Shown: positions 9,981 to 23,834 of the stretch, piece after piece
How positions within the stretch are numbered: the first letter of the stretch is position 1
How the letters are laid out: each line of letters starts with the position of its first letter
Position numbers and translations under genes: made by a program
NCBI GenBank assembly: GCA_026874595.1
Contig: CM049318.1
Span: 48,092,456 to 48,156,455, forward strand
DNA from: Sipunculus nudus
Lineage: Eukaryota > Annelida > Sipuncula > Golfingiida > Sipunculidae
Reading direction: 5' to 3'
Length of the DNA: 64,000 bases
The notes under the pieces: generated by a model
The model's input: the letters and a program-made list of their open reading frames with translations, nothing else
What the model was told of the DNA's origin: nothing
Databases searched by the model: none

Positions 9981-11050
9981 CAAGAAATTAATAATTAAAA
10001 CAATGGGGAAAATATATTAAAAACTAGAATACGGGTAGTCGACAAGCGTCTACGTGGTACGGACGAAGCATTGATTGAGTGGTAAGGGGAAAAAGAGTGA
10101 GATGTGTTGCATATTAGCAAGGATGGCTACCACGGAAACATAATTGAAGGTGGCGACACCTTTCATTTGAACGAGAAAGCTGTCAAAGATGTATACATAT
10201 GCAACTTTCAGGTGGATAAGTCAAACCACTGCTGAGATATGAGTGATTTTTACCCTAGGCAGATAAACAGATGGACGCTGTGCAAAAACAGTTGCAGGTG
10301 GAGTCACCAATTTTTTGTATGATAAATAGCTATGTAAGATGTTAACACATGCGACATTTCAGCCCGATACATCAAACCAGACCTAAGATATCAGCATGGA
10401 TGTCTAGCGTAAACGTTAATGTAGGTAGCGCCACCTGTCATTAAATCGAGAAAGCTATCCAAATTTTATACACATGCAAAATTCAGGTGGATAAATCCAA
10501 CCACTGCAGAAATATGAGTGATTTTTACCCAAGGCAGACTAACAGATGGTTGTTGTGCAAAAATGATTGCAGATGGCGCCAACAAGAAATTAATCATTAA
10601 ATCACTGGGGGAAATATAATTAAAAAAAAAAGAATACGGGTAGTTGACAAGCGACTATGTGTATCCGCCGAATCCAGAGGGGTACGGGTGAAGTGAGGTA
10701 TGGATTGAGTGGAAAGAAGAAATAGAGTGAGATGTGTTTCATATTAGCATGGAAGTCTGCCACGTAAAAATGATTGTGGCCCCACCTGTGATTTGAACGA
10801 GAATGTGTATACACATGCAAAATTTTAGGTGGATTGGTCCAACCACTGCAGAGATATGAGTGATTTAAACCAAAGGCAGACGAACAGATGGACGCTGTGC
10901 AAAATGGGTTCAGATGGCGCCACCAGTTTTTCGTATAATATAAAGCTATCCTAGAGTTACACTCATGCAAATTCTAACCCCAACTGCCCGAACGAGTCCC
11001 AAGGTATGTGGGTTTACGTGTGAAAACAGACGCACAGATGGACGCTCTAT
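9981..11050. repeat. Divergent ~600-bp tandem duplication carrying GGCGCC words
   Basis: CAAGAAATTAAT at 9981 recurs at 10,583 (602-bp offset). It is followed in both copies by GAATACGGGTAGT, GACAAGCG, ATTGAGTGG and GAGTGAGATGTGTT. Within each unit are further related modules: ACACATGCAAAATT, AACCACTGCAGA, ATATGAGTGATTT and ACAGATGGACGCTGTGC. Copies differ by substitutions and 10-30-bp indels, so the duplication is old. GGCGCC words at 10,420, 10,574 and 10,916 link it to the family at 6.8-7.7 kb. Confidence 0.65.
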
Positions 11051-11410
11051 AGAGAGAAAGGTCAGAGGTCAACCCGAAATGAGGGTCCTAATTCCGAGGT
11101 TCATAAAATTCCGTCCAGTGCTGAGAGAAAAGTTCACCAGAAACCTATGCGGCGGCGTCCGGCTGAAAAACTCTTTTTTGGCGGATACAATAACGAGTGT
11201 GCTAAAATCCACTTGCTCTTTATTTAGAAGACCTTTCCTGAGAAAATTACTTTCAAATAGTTCCGGAAAACTCAATGATATTCGTGATAAAATTAAAAAA
11301 AAAGAAATTGAAAAAAAAATTGATTAAAGAATTAAATTGAAGTAAATTCCAATTAAAATATCATATCGAAACGTTCTTCCCAATTAAAATACCTAGGTAT
11401 GCCGTTTAGT

Positions 11411-11483
11411 TAACACACTCTTTCTTTCTCTGTTTCTGATTCTCTCTTTCTCTCTGTCTCTGTCTCTCTCTCTCTCTCTCTCT
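11411..11483 (-). repeat. Pyrimidine (TC)n microsatellite
   Basis: Seventy bases of TTTC, TCTG and finally a pure TC run. On the minus strand it is a (GA)n tract starting immediately after the second of two tandem splice donors of the candidate exon. Confidence 0.85.
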
Positions 11484-11485
11484 GA

Positions 11486-11553
11486 ACTTACGTCGGTTGA
11501 CATCATTGCATGCCTTCCTACTTACGTCGGTTGACGTCATCACACGCCTTCTT
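11486..11553 (-). repeat. 34-bp tandem duplication of exon end plus splice donor
   Basis: Two head-to-tail copies at 34-bp spacing, 11,486-11,519 and 11,520-11,553. On the minus strand each contains GTCAACCGAC followed by GTAAGT (ATGTCAACC in the distal copy). The exon therefore has two near-identical donors. Using the distal one adds 34 nt and reads into an in-frame TAG. The proximal copy also holds a perfect CRE-like TGACGTCA at 11,532-11,539, here inside coding sequence. Confidence 0.7.
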
Positions 11554-11686
11554 GGTCATGACGGCGTCATCACGGAGCTGGTAGACCGTCTGAAGAGTCC
11601 CGCCAGGATCTTTTGAGAGTTCCTGACACGAGGTTTCCTTCTCCATTTCGTCCTTGAAACACTGGATGGACGAATTTCCAAACAGA
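11526..11686 (-). CDS. Candidate coding exon, Cys-containing extracellular-type protein
   Basis: On the minus strand GTCTTCTTCAG is a good acceptor and CGAC followed by GTAAGTAG a near-consensus donor. The 161 bases between hold 53 full codons with one base left at each side. There is no stop, third positions are GC-rich unlike the surroundings, and the composition looks like a real protein. Cys codons are 9, 20 and 48 (motifs CFKDEMEKETSCQEL and MTKKACDDVN), with a helix-like LQTVYQLRDD stretch between. The pattern suggests a small disulfide-bonded helical extracellular domain, broadly like DUF19-type invertebrate proteins, but this is only a resemblance. It joins in phase to 9577-9630. The satellite begins 71 bp upstream, so the preceding intron would contain or abut the array. 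Confidence 0.5.
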
Positions 11687-11756
11687 CTGAAGAAGACGTG
11701 TTATCATATATTTCCTGTAAGGCGATTATATTAACGAGGAAAAAACAATTATGCAT

Positions 11757-14700
11757 TTAAAGAACCAAGAGGTATACAATGAATCGATGGCAGTAAAAGA
11801 ACCAAAAGATTACAATAAACCAATGGCAGTTAAAGTACCAACAGGTATACAATGAATCGATGGCAGAAAAAGAACCAAAAGGTAACAATAAACCAATGGC
11901 AGTTAAAGAACCGACAGGTATACAAAAAATCAATGGCAGAAAAAGAGCCAAAAGGTAACAATAAACCAATGGCCGTTAAAGAACCGACAGGTATACAAAA
12001 AATCGATGGCAGAAAAAGAAACAAAGGTAACAATAAACCAATGGCAGTTAAAGAACCGACAGGTATACAAAAAATCGATGGCAGAAAAAGAGCCAAAAGG
12101 TAACAATAAACCAATGGCAGTTAAAGAACCGACAGGTATACAAAAAATCGATGGCAGAAAAAGAAACAAAGGTAACAATAAACCAATGGCAGTTAAAGAA
12201 CCGACAGGTATACAAAAAATCAATGGCAGAAAAAGAGCCAAAAGGTAACAATAAACCAATGGCCGTTAAAGAACCGACAGGTATACAAAAAATCGATGGC
12301 GGAAAAAGAAACAAAGGTAACAATAAACCAATGGCAGTTAAAGAACCGACAGGTAACAATAAACTAATGGCAGTTAAAGAACCGACAGGTATACAATAAA
12401 TCGATGGCAGAAAAAGAACCAAAGGTAACAATAAACCAATGGCCGTTAAAGAACCGACAGGTAAACAAAAAATCGATGGCAGAAAAAGAACCAAAAGGTA
12501 ACAATAAACCAATGGCAGTTAAAGAACCGACAGGTATACAAAAAATCGATGGCAGAAAAAGAACCAAAAGGTAACAATAAACCAATGACCGTTAAAGAAC
12601 CGACAGGTATACAAAAAATCGATGGCAGAAAAAGAGCCAAAAGGTAACAATAAACCAATGGCCGTTAAAGAACCGACAGGTATACAAAAAATCGATGGCA
12701 GAAAAAGAGCCAAAAGGTAACAATAAACCAATGGCCGTTAAAGAACCGACAGGTATACAAAAAATCGATGGCAGAAAAAGAAACAAAGGTAACAATAAAC
12801 CAATGGCCGTTAAAGAACCGACAGGTATACAAAAAATCGATGGCAGAAAAAGAGCCAAAAGGTAACAATAAACCAATGGCCGTTAAAGAACCGACAGGTA
12901 TACAAAAAATCGATGGCAGAAAAAGAGCCAAAAGGTAACAATAAACCAATGGCCGTTAAAGAACCGACAGGTATACAAAAAATCGATGGCAGAAAAAAGG
13001 CTAAAAGGTAACAATAAACCAATGGCCGTTAAAGAACCGACAGGTATACAAAAAATCGATGGAAGAAAAAGAACCAAAGGTAACAATAAACCAATGGCAG
13101 TTAAAGAACCGACAGGTATACAAAAAATCAATGGCAGAAAAAGAACCAAAATCTAACAATAAACCAATGGCAGTTAAAGAACCGACAGGTATACAATAAA
13201 TCGATGGCAGAAAAAGAGCCAAAAGGTAACAATAAACCAATGGCCGTTAAAGAACCGACAGGTATACAAAAAATCGATGGCAGAAAAAGAACCAAAAGGT
13301 AACAATAAACCAATGGCAGTTAAAGAACCGACAGGGATACAAAAAATCGATGGCAGAAAAAGAGCCAAAAGGTAACAATAAACCAATGGCCGTTAAAGAA
13401 CCGACAGGTATACAAAAAATCGATGGCAGAAAAAGAAACAAAGGTAACAATAAACCAAAGGCAGTTAAAGAACCGACAGGTAACAATAAACTAATGGCAG
13501 TTAAAGAACCGACAGGTATACAATAAATCGATGGCAGAAAAAGAGCCAAAAGGTAACAATAAACCAATGGCCGTTAAAGAACCGACAGGTATACAAAAAA
13601 TCGATGGCAGAAAAAGAGCCAAAAGGTAACAATAAACCAATGGCCGTTAAAGAACCGACAGGTATACAATAAATCGATGGCAGAAAAAGAACCAAAAGGT
13701 AACAATAAACTAATGGCAGTTAAAGAACCGACAGGTATACAAAAAATCAATGGCAGAAAAAGAGCCAAAAGGTAACAATAAACCAATGGCCGTTAAAGAA
13801 CCGACAGGTATACAATAAGTCGATGGCAGAAAAAGAGCAAAAAGGTAACAATAAACCAATCGCAGTTAAAGAACCGACAGGTATACAATAAATCGATGGC
13901 AGAAAAAGAGCCAAAAGGTAAAAATATACCAATGGCAGTTAAAGAACCGACAGGTATACAATAAATCGATGGCAGAAAAAGAACCAAAAGGTAACAATAA
14001 ACTAATGGCCGTTAAAGAACCGACAGGTATACAAAAAAACGATGGCAGAAAAAGAGCCAAAAGGTAACAATAAACCAATGGCAGTTAAAGAACCGACAGG
14101 TATACAAAAAATCGATGGCAGAAAAAGAGCCAAAAGGTAACAATAAACCAATGGCAGTTAAAGAACCGACAGGTATACAAAAAATCGATGGCAGAAAAAG
14201 TACCAAAAGGTAACAATAAACCAATGGCCGTTAAAGAACCGACAGGTATACAAAAAATCGATGGCAGAAAAAGAGCCAAAAGGTAACAATAAACCAATGG
14301 CCGTTAAAGAACCGACAGGTATACAAAAAATCGATGGCAGAAAAAGAGCCAAAAGGTAACAATAAACCAATGGCCGTTAAAGAACCGACAGGTATACAAA
14401 AAATCGATGGCAGAAAAAGAGCCAAAAGGTAACAATAAACCAATGGCCGTTAAAGAACCGACAGGGATACAAAAAATCAATGGCAGAAAAAGAACCAAAA
14501 GGTAACAATAAACTAATGGCAGTTAAAAAACCGACAGGGATACAAAAAATCGATGGCAGAAAAAGAACCAAAGGTAACAATAAACTAATGGCAGTTAAAG
14601 AACCGACAGGTATACAATAAATGGATGGCAGAAAAAGAACCAAAAGGTAACAATAAACCAATGGCAGTTAAAGAACCGACAGGTATACAAAAAATCGATG

Positions 14701-17700
14701 GCAGAAGAAGAGCCAAAAGGTAACAATAAACCAATGGCCGTTAAAGAACCGACAGGGATACAAAAAATCGATGGCAGAAAAAGAGCCAAAAGGTGACAAT
14801 AAACCAATGGCCGTTAAAGAACCGACAGGTATACAAAAAATCGATGGCAGAAAAAGAGCCAAAAGGTAACAATAAACCAATGGCCGTTAAAGAACCAACA
14901 GGTATACAAAAAATCGATGGCAGAAAAAGAAACAAAGGTAACAATAAACCAATGGCAGTTAAAGAACCGACAGGTATACAAAAAATCGATGGCAGAAAAA
15001 GAACCAAAAAGTAACAATAAACCAATGGCAGTTAAAGAACCGACAGGTATACACAAATCGATGGCAGAAAAAGAGCCAAAAGGTAACAATAAACAAATGG
15101 CCGTTTAAGAACCGACAGGTAACAATAAACTAATGGCAGTTAAAGAACCGACAGGTATACAATAAATCGATGGCAGAAAAAGAACCAAAAGGTTACAATA
15201 AACCAATGACCGTTAAAGAACCGACAGGTATACAAAAAATCAATGGCAGAAAAAGAACCAAAAGGTAACAATAAACCAATGGCAGTTAAAGAACCGACAG
15301 GTATACAAAAAATCGATGGCAGAAAAAGAACCAAAGGTAACAATAAACCAATGGCAGTTAAAGAACCGACAGGTATACAAAAAATCAATGGCAGAAAAAG
15401 AACCAAAAGGTAACAATAAACCAATTGCAGTTATAGAACCGACAGGTAACAATAAACTAATGGCAGTTAAAGAACCGACAGGTATACAATAAATCGCTGG
15501 CAGAAACCAGCCAAAAGGTAACAATAAACCAATGGCAGTTAAAGAACCGACAGGTATACAAAAAATCGATGGCAGAAAAAGAACCAAAAGGTAACAATAA
15601 ACCAATGGCAGTTAAAGAACCGACAGGGATACAAAAAATCGATGGCAGAAAAAGAGCCAAAAGGTAACAATAAACCAATGGCCGTTAAAGAACCGACAGG
15701 TATACAAAAAATCGATGGCAGAAAAAGAGCCAAAAGGTAAAAATAAACCAATGGCTGTTAAAGAACCGACAGGTATACAAAAAATCGATGGCAGAAAAAG
15801 AAACAAAGGTAACAATAAACCAATGGCAGTTAAAGAACCGACAGGTAACAATAAACCAATGGCAGTTAAAGAACCGACAGGTATACAATAAATCGATGGC
15901 AGAAAAAGAGCCAAAAGGTAACAATAAACCAATGGCCGTTAAAGAAGCGACAGGTATACAAAAAATTGATGGCAGAAAAAGAGCCAAAAGGTAACAATAA
16001 ACCAATGGCCGTTAAAGAACCGACAGGTATACAAAAAATCGATGGCAGAAAAAGAGCCAAAAGGTAACAATAAACCATTGGCCGTTAAAGAACCGACAGG
16101 TATACAAAAAATCGATGGCAGAAAAAGAACCAAAGGTAACAATAAACCAATGGCAGTTGAAGAACCGACAGGTATACAAAAAATCAATGGCAGAAAAAGA
16201 ACCAAAAGGTAACAATAAACAAATGGCAGTTAAAGAACCGACAGGTATACAAAAAATTGATGGCAGAAAAAGAGCCAAAAGGTAACAATAAACCAATGGC
16301 CGTTAAAGAACCGACAGGTATACAATAAATCGATGGCAGAAAAAGAGCCAAAAGGTAACAATAAACCAATGGCAGTTAAAGAACCGACAGGTATACAATA
16401 AATCGATGGCAGAAAAAGAACCAAAAGGTAACAATAAACCAATGGCCGTTAAAGGACCGACAGGTATACAAAAAATCGATGGCAGAAAAAGAGCCAAAAG
16501 GTAACAATAAACCAATGGCCGTTAAAGGACCGACAGGTATACAAAAAATCGATGGCAGAAAAAGAGCCAAAAGGTAACAATAAACCAATGGCCGTTAAAG
16601 GACCGACAGGTATACAAAAAATCGATGGCAGAAAAAGAGCCAAAAGGTAACAATAAACCAATGGCCGTTAAAGAACCGACAGGGATACAAAAAATCAATG
16701 GCAGAAAAAGAACCAAAAGGTAACAATAAACTAATGGCAGTTAAAGAACCGACAGGTATACAAAAAATCGATGGCAGAAAAAGAGCCAAAAGGTAACAAT
16801 TAACCAATGGCCGTTAAAGGACCGACAGGTATACAAAAGATCGATGGCAGAAAAAGAGCCAAAAGGTAACAATAAACCAATGGCCGTTAAAGGACCGACA
16901 GGTATACAAAAAATCGATGGCAGAAAAAGAGCCAAAAGGTAACAATAAACCAATGGCCGTTAAAGAACCGACAGGGATACAAAAAATCAATGGCAGTAAA
17001 AGAACCAAAAGGTAACAATAAACTAATGGCAGTTAAAGAACCGACAGGTATACAAAAAATCGATGGCAGAAAAAGAACCAAAGGTAACAATAAACCAATG
17101 GCAGTTAAAGAACCGACAGGTATACAAAAAATCAATGGCAGAAAAAGAACCAAAAGGTAACAATAAACCAATGGCAGTTAAAGAACCGACAGGTATACAA
17201 AAAATCGATGGCAGAAAAAGAGCCAAAAGGTAACAATAAACCAATAGCCGTTAAAGAACCGACAGGTATACAATAAATCGATGGCAGAAAAAGAGCCAAA
17301 AGGTAACAATAAACCAATGGCCGTTAAAGAACCGACAGGTATACAATAAATCGATGGCAGAAAAAGAACCAAAAGGTAACAATAAACTAATGGCAGTTAA
17401 AGAACCGACAGGTATACAAAAAATCAATGGCAGAAAAAGAGCCAAAAGGTAACAATAAACCAATGGCCGTTAAAGAACCGACAGGTATACAATAAGTCGA
17501 TGGAAGAAAAAGAGCAAAAAGGTAACAATAAACCAATCGCAGTTAAAGAACCGACAGGTATACAATAAATCGATGGCAGAAAAAGAGCCAAAAGGTAAAA
17601 ATATACCAATGGCAGTTAAAGAACCGACAGGTATACAATAAATCGATGGCAGAAAAAGAACCAAAAGGTAACAATAAACTAATGGCCGTTAAAGAACCGA

Positions 17701-18850
17701 CAGGTATACAAAAAATCGATGGCAGAAAAAGAGCCAAAAGGTAACAATAAACCAATGGCAGTTAAAGAACCGACAGGTATACAAAAAATCGATGGCAGAA
17801 AAAGAGCCAAAGGTAACAATAAACCAATGGCAGTTAAAGAACCGACAGGTATACAAAAAATCGATGGCAGAAAAAGTACCAAAAGGTAACAATAAACTAA
17901 TGGCCGTTAAAGAACCGACAGGTATACAAAAAATCGATGGCAGAAAAAGAGCCAAAAGGTAACAATAAACCAATGGCCGTTAAAGAACCGACAGGTATAC
18001 AAAAAATCGATGGCAGAAAAAGAGCCAAAAGGTAACAATAAACCAATGGCAGTTAAAGAACCGACAGGTATACAAAAAATCGATGGCAGAAAAAGAGCCA
18101 AAAGGTAACAATAAACCAATGGCCGTTAAAGAACCGACAGGGATACAAAAAATCAATGGCAGAAAAAGAACCAAAAGGTAACAATAAACTAATGGCAGTT
18201 AAAAAACCGACAGGGATACAAAAAATCGATGGCAGAAAAAGAACCAAAGGTAACAATAAACTAATGGCAGTTAAAGAACCGACAGGTATACAAAAAATCG
18301 ATGGCAGAAGAAGAGCCAAAAGGTAACAATAAACCAATGGCCGTTAAAGAACCGACAGGGATACAAAAAATCGATGGCAGAAAAAGAGCCAAAAGGTAAC
18401 AATAAACCAATGGCCGTTAAAGAACCGACAGGTATACAAAAAATCGATGGCAGAAAAAGAGCCAAAAGGTAACAATAAACCAATGGCCGTTAAAGAACCG
18501 ACAGGTATACAAAAAATCGATGGCAGAAAAAGAAACAAAGGTAACAATAAACCAATGGCAGTTAAAGAACCGACAGGTATACAAAAAATCGATGGCAGAA
18601 AAAGAACCAAAAAGTAACAATAAACCAATGGCAGTTAAAGAACCGACAGGTATACACAAATCGATTGCAGAAAAAGAGCCAAAAGGTAACAATAAACAAA
18701 TGGCCGTTTAAGAACCGACAGGTAACAATAAACTAATGGCAGTTAAAGAACCGACAGGTATACAATAAATCGATGGCAGAAAAAGAAGCAAAAGGTTACA
18801 ATAAACCAATGACCGTTAAAGAACCGACAGGTATACAAAAAATCAATGGC
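11757..18850 (+). repeat. Array domain 1: mainly 73-bp dimers
   Basis: Mostly A+B dimers at 73-bp spacing, with linked variants CCAATGGCCGTT in B and AAAAAGAGCC in A. Occasional dimers lack one A in CCAAAAGG, and occasional A-A insertions use AGGTAACAATAAACTAATGG. A block at about 13.75-14.9 kb recurs at about 17.42-18.6 kb with offsets of 3,677 then 3,603 bp, so one 73-bp dimer was lost or gained after copying. Confidence 0.85.
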
Positions 18851-21800
18851 AGAAAAAGAACCAAAAGGTAACAATAAACCAATGGCAGTTAAAGAACCGA
18901 CAGGTATACAATAAATCGATGGCAGAAAAAGAGCCAAAAGGTAACAATAAACTAATGGCAGTTAAAGAACCGACAGGTATACAAAAAATCGATGGCAGTT
19001 AAAGAACCGACAGGAATACAAAAAATCAATGGCAGAAAAAGAACCAAAAGGTAACAATAAACCAATGGCAGTTAAAGAACCAAAAGGTAACAATAAACTA
19101 ATGGCATTTAAAGAACCGACAGGTATACAAAAAATCAATGGCAGAAAAAGAACCAAAAGGTAACAATAAACCAATGGCAGTTAAAGAACCAAAAGGTAAC
19201 AATAAACTAATGGCAGTTAAAGAACCGACAGGTATACAAAAAATCAATGGCATAAAAAGAACCAAAAGGTAACAATAAACCAATGGCAGTTAAAGAACCA
19301 AAAGGTAACAATAAACAAATGGCAGTTAAAGAACCGACAGGTATACAAAAAATCGATGGCAGTTAAAGAACCGACAGGTATACAATAAATCGATGGCAGA
19401 AAAAGAACCAAAAGGTAACAATAAACAAATGGCCGTTAAAGAACCGACAGGTATACAAAAAATCGATGGCAGAAAAAGAGCCAAAAGGTAACAATAAACC
19501 AATGGCAGTTAAAGAACCAAAAGGTAACAATAAACTAATGGCAGTTAAAGAACCGACAGGTATACAATAAATCGATGGCAGAATAAGAACCAAAAGGTAA
19601 CAATAAACCAATGACCGTTAAAGCACCAAAAGGTAACAATAAACTAATGGCAGTAAAAGAACCGACAGGTATACAATAAATCGATGGCAGAAAAAGAACC
19701 AAAAGTTAACAATAAACCAATGGGAGTTAAAGGACCGACAGGTATACAATAAATCGATGGCAGAAAAAGAGCCAAAAGGTAACAATAAACCAATGACAGT
19801 TAAAGAACCAAAGGGTAACAATAAACTAATGGCAGTGAAAGAACCGACAGGTATACAAAAAATCGATGGCAGAAAAAGAAACAAAGGTAACAATAAACCA
19901 GTGGCAGTTAAAGAACCAAAAGGTAACAATAAACCAATGGCAGTTAAAGGACCGACAGGTATACAATAAATCGATGGCAGAAAAATAGCCAAAAGGTAAC
20001 GATAAACCAATGGCAGTTAAAGAACCAAAAGGTAACAATAAACTAATGGCAGTTAAAGAACCGACAGGTATACAATAAATCGATGGCAGAAAAAGAGCCA
20101 AAAGGTAACAATATACCAATGGCAGTTAAAGAACCAAAAGGTAACAATAAACCAATGGCAGTTAAAGAACCGACAGGTATACAATAAATCGATGGCAGAA
20201 AAAGAGCCAAAAGGTAACAATAAACCAATGGCAGTTAAAGAACCAAAAGGTAACAATAAACCAATGGCAGTTAAAGAACCGACAGGTATACAATAAATCG
20301 ATGGCAGAAAAAGAACCAAAAGGTAACAATAAACCAATGGCAGTTAAAGAACCAAAAGGTAACAATAAACTAATGGCAGTTAAAGAACCGACAGGTATAC
20401 AATAAATCAATGGCAGAAAAAGAGCCAAAAGGTAACAATAAACCAATGGCAGTTAAAGAACCAAAAGGTAACAATAAACCAGTGGCAGTTAAAGAACCAA
20501 AAGGTAACAATAAACCAATGGCAGTTAAAGGACCGACAGGTATACAATAAATCGATGGCAGAAAAATAGCCAAAAGGTAACGATAAACCAATGGCAGTTA
20601 AAGAACCAAAAGGTAACAATAAACTAATGGCAGTTAAAGAACCGACAGGTATACAATAAATCGATGGCAGAAAAAGAGCCAAAAGGTAACAATATACCAA
20701 TGGCAGTTAAAGAACCAAAAGGTAACAATAAACTAATGGCAGTTAAAGAACCGACAGGTATACAATAAATCGATGGCAGAAAAAGAGCCAAAAGGTAACA
20801 ATAAACCAATGGCAGTTAAAGAACCAAAAGGTAACAATAAACCAATGGCAGTTAAAGAACCGACAGGTATACAATAAATCGATGGCAGAAAAAGAACCAA
20901 AAGGTAACAATAAACCAATGGCAGTTAAAGAACCAAAAGGTAACAATAAACTAATGGCAGTTAAAGAACCGACAGGTATACAATAAATCAATGGCAGAAA
21001 AAGAGCCAAAAGGTAACAATAAACCAATGGCAGTTAAAGAACCAAAAGGTAACAATAAACTAATGGCAGTTAAAGAACCGACAGGTATACAATAAATTGA
21101 TGGCAGAAAAAGAGCGAAAAGGTAACAATAAACCAATGGCAGTTAAAGAACCAAAAGGTAACAATAAACTAATGGCAGTTAAAGAACCGACAGGTATACA
21201 ATAAATCGATGGCAGAAAAAGAACCAAAAGGTAACAATAAACTAATGGCAGTTAAAGAACCGACAGGTATACAAAAAATCGATGGCAGAAAAAGAAACAA
21301 AGGTAACAATAAACCAATGGCAGTTAAAGAACCGACAGGTAACAATAAACCAATGGCAGTTAAAGAACCGACAGGTATACAATAAATCGATGGCAGAAAA
21401 AGAGCCAAAAGGTAACAATAAACCAATGGCCGTTAAAGAACCGACAGGTATACAAAAAATTGATGGCAGAAAAAGAGCCAAAAGGTAACAATAAACCAAT
21501 GGCCGTTAAAGAACCGACAGGTATACAAAAAATCGATGGCAGAAAAAGAGCCAAAAGGTAACAATAAACCATTGGCCGTTAAAGAACCGACAGGTATACA
21601 AAAAATCGATGGCAGAAAAAGAACCAAAGGTAACAATAAACCAATGGCAGTTGAAGAACCGACAGGTATACAAAAAATCAATGGCAGAAAAAGAACCAAA
21701 AGGTAACAATAAACCAATGGCAGTTAAAGAACCGACAGGTATACAAAAAATCAATGGCAGAAAAAGAGACAAAAGGTAACAATAAACCAATGGCCGTTAA

Positions 21801-23834
21801 AGAACCGACAGGTATACAATAAATCGATGGCAGAAAAAGAGCCAAAAGGTAACAATAAACCAATGGCAGTTAAAGAACCGACAGGTATACAATAAATCGA
21901 TGGCAGAAAAAGAACCAAAAGGTAACAATAAACCAATGGCCGTTAAAGGACCGACAGGTATACAAAAAATCGATGGCAGAAAAAGAGCCAAAAGGTAACA
22001 ATAAACCAATGGCCGTTAAAGGACCGACAGGTATACAAAAAATCGATGGCAGAAAAAGAGCCAAAAGGTAACAATAAACCAATGGCCGTTAAAGGACCGA
22101 CAGGTATACAAAAAATCGATGGCAGAAAAAGAGCCAAAAGGTAACAATAAACCAATGGCCGTTAAAGAACCGACAGGGATACAAAAAATCAATGGCAGAA
22201 AAAGAACCAAAAGGTAACAATAAACTAATCGCAGTTAAAGAACCGACAGGTATACAAAAAATCGATGGCAGAAAAAGAGCCAAAAGGTAACAATTAACCA
22301 ATGGCCGTTAAAGGACCGACAGGTATACAAAAGATCGATGGCAGAAAAAGAGCCAAAAGGTAACAATAAACCAATGGCCGTTAAAGGACCGACAGGTATA
22401 CAAAAAATCGATGGCAGAAAAAGAGCCAAAAGGTAACAATAAACCAATGGCCGTTAAAGAACCGACAGGGATACAAAAAATCAATGGCAGTAAAAGAACC
22501 AAATGGTAACAATAAACTAATGGCAGTTAAAGAACCGACAGGTATACAAAAAATCGATGGCAGAAAAAGAACCAAAGGTAACAATAAACCAATGGCAGTT
22601 AAAGAACCGACAGGTATACAAAAAATCAATGGCAGAAAAAGAACCAAAAAGTAACAATAAACCAATGGCAGTTAAAGAACCGACAGGTATACAAAAAATC
22701 GATGGCAGAAAAAGAGCCAAAAGGTAACAATAAACCAATGGCCGTTAAAGAACCGACAGGTATACAATAAATCGATGGCAGAAAAAGAGCCAAAAGGTAA
22801 CAATAAACCAATGGCCGTTAAAGAACCGACAGGTATACAATAAATCGATGGCAGAAAAAGAACCAAAAGGTAACAATAAACTAATGGCAGTTAAAGAACC
22901 GACAGGTATACAAAAAATCAATGGCAGAAAAAGAGCCAAAAGGTAACAATAAACCAATGGCCGTTAAAGAACCGACAGGTATACAATAAGTCGATGGCAG
23001 AAAAAGAGCAAAAAGGTAACAATAAACCAATCGCAGTTAAAGAACCGACAGGTATACAATAAATCGATGGCAGAAAAAGAGCCAAAAGGTAAAAATATAC
23101 CAATGGCAGTTAAAGAACCGACAGGTATACAATAAATCGATGGCAGAAAAAGAACCAAAAGGTAACAATAAACTAATGGCCGTTAAAGAACCGACAGGTA
23201 TACAAAAAATCAATGGCAGAAAAAGAACCAAAAGGTAACAATAAACCAATGGCAGTTAAAGAACCGACAGGTATACAAAAATCGATGGCAGAAAAAGAAC
23301 CAAAGGTAACAATAAACCAATGGCAGTTAAAGAACCGACAAGTAACAATAAACTAATGGCAGTGAAAGAACCGACAGGTATACAATAAATCGATGGCAGA
23401 AAAAGAACCAAAAGGTAACAATAAACAAATGGCCGTTAAAGAACTGACAGGTATACAAAAAATCGATGGCAGAAAAAGAGCCAAAAGGTAACAATAAACC
23501 AATGGCAGTTAAAGAACCGACAGGGATACAAAAAATCAATGGCAGAAAAAGAACCAAAAGGTAACAATAAACTAATGGCAGTTAAAGAACCGACAGGTAT
23601 ACAAAAAATCGATGGCAGAAAAAGAGCCAAAAGGTAACAATTAACCAATGGGCGTTAAAGGACCGACAGGTGTACAAAAGATCGATGGCAGAAAAAGAGC
23701 CAAAAGGTAACAATAAACCAATGGCCGTTAAAGGACCGACAGGTATACAAAAAATCGATGGCAGAGAAAGAGCCAAAAGGTAACAATAAACCAATGGCCG
23801 TTAAAGAACCGACAGGGATACAAAAAATCAATGG
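18850..23834 (+). repeat. 5-kb block, copy 1 (4,985-bp period)
   Basis: Starts with 109-bp trimers (about 18.96-21.24 kb, A+A+B with CTAATGG before B) and then switches to 73-bp dimers (21.24-23.5 kb). The whole block repeats at +4,985 bp with only scattered differences, for example AGCCAAAAGG against AGCCGAAAGG at about 19,770 and 24,755. The dimer half is itself a copy of 15.76-17.7 kb at +5,494 bp. Confidence 0.8.

Noticed and set aside
10620-11327. Frames of 116-120 codons in the divergent tandem duplication
   Set aside because: They run through the repeated GGCGCC module and low-complexity ends. The two duplicate units do not keep the same frame, so there is no sign of coding constraint.
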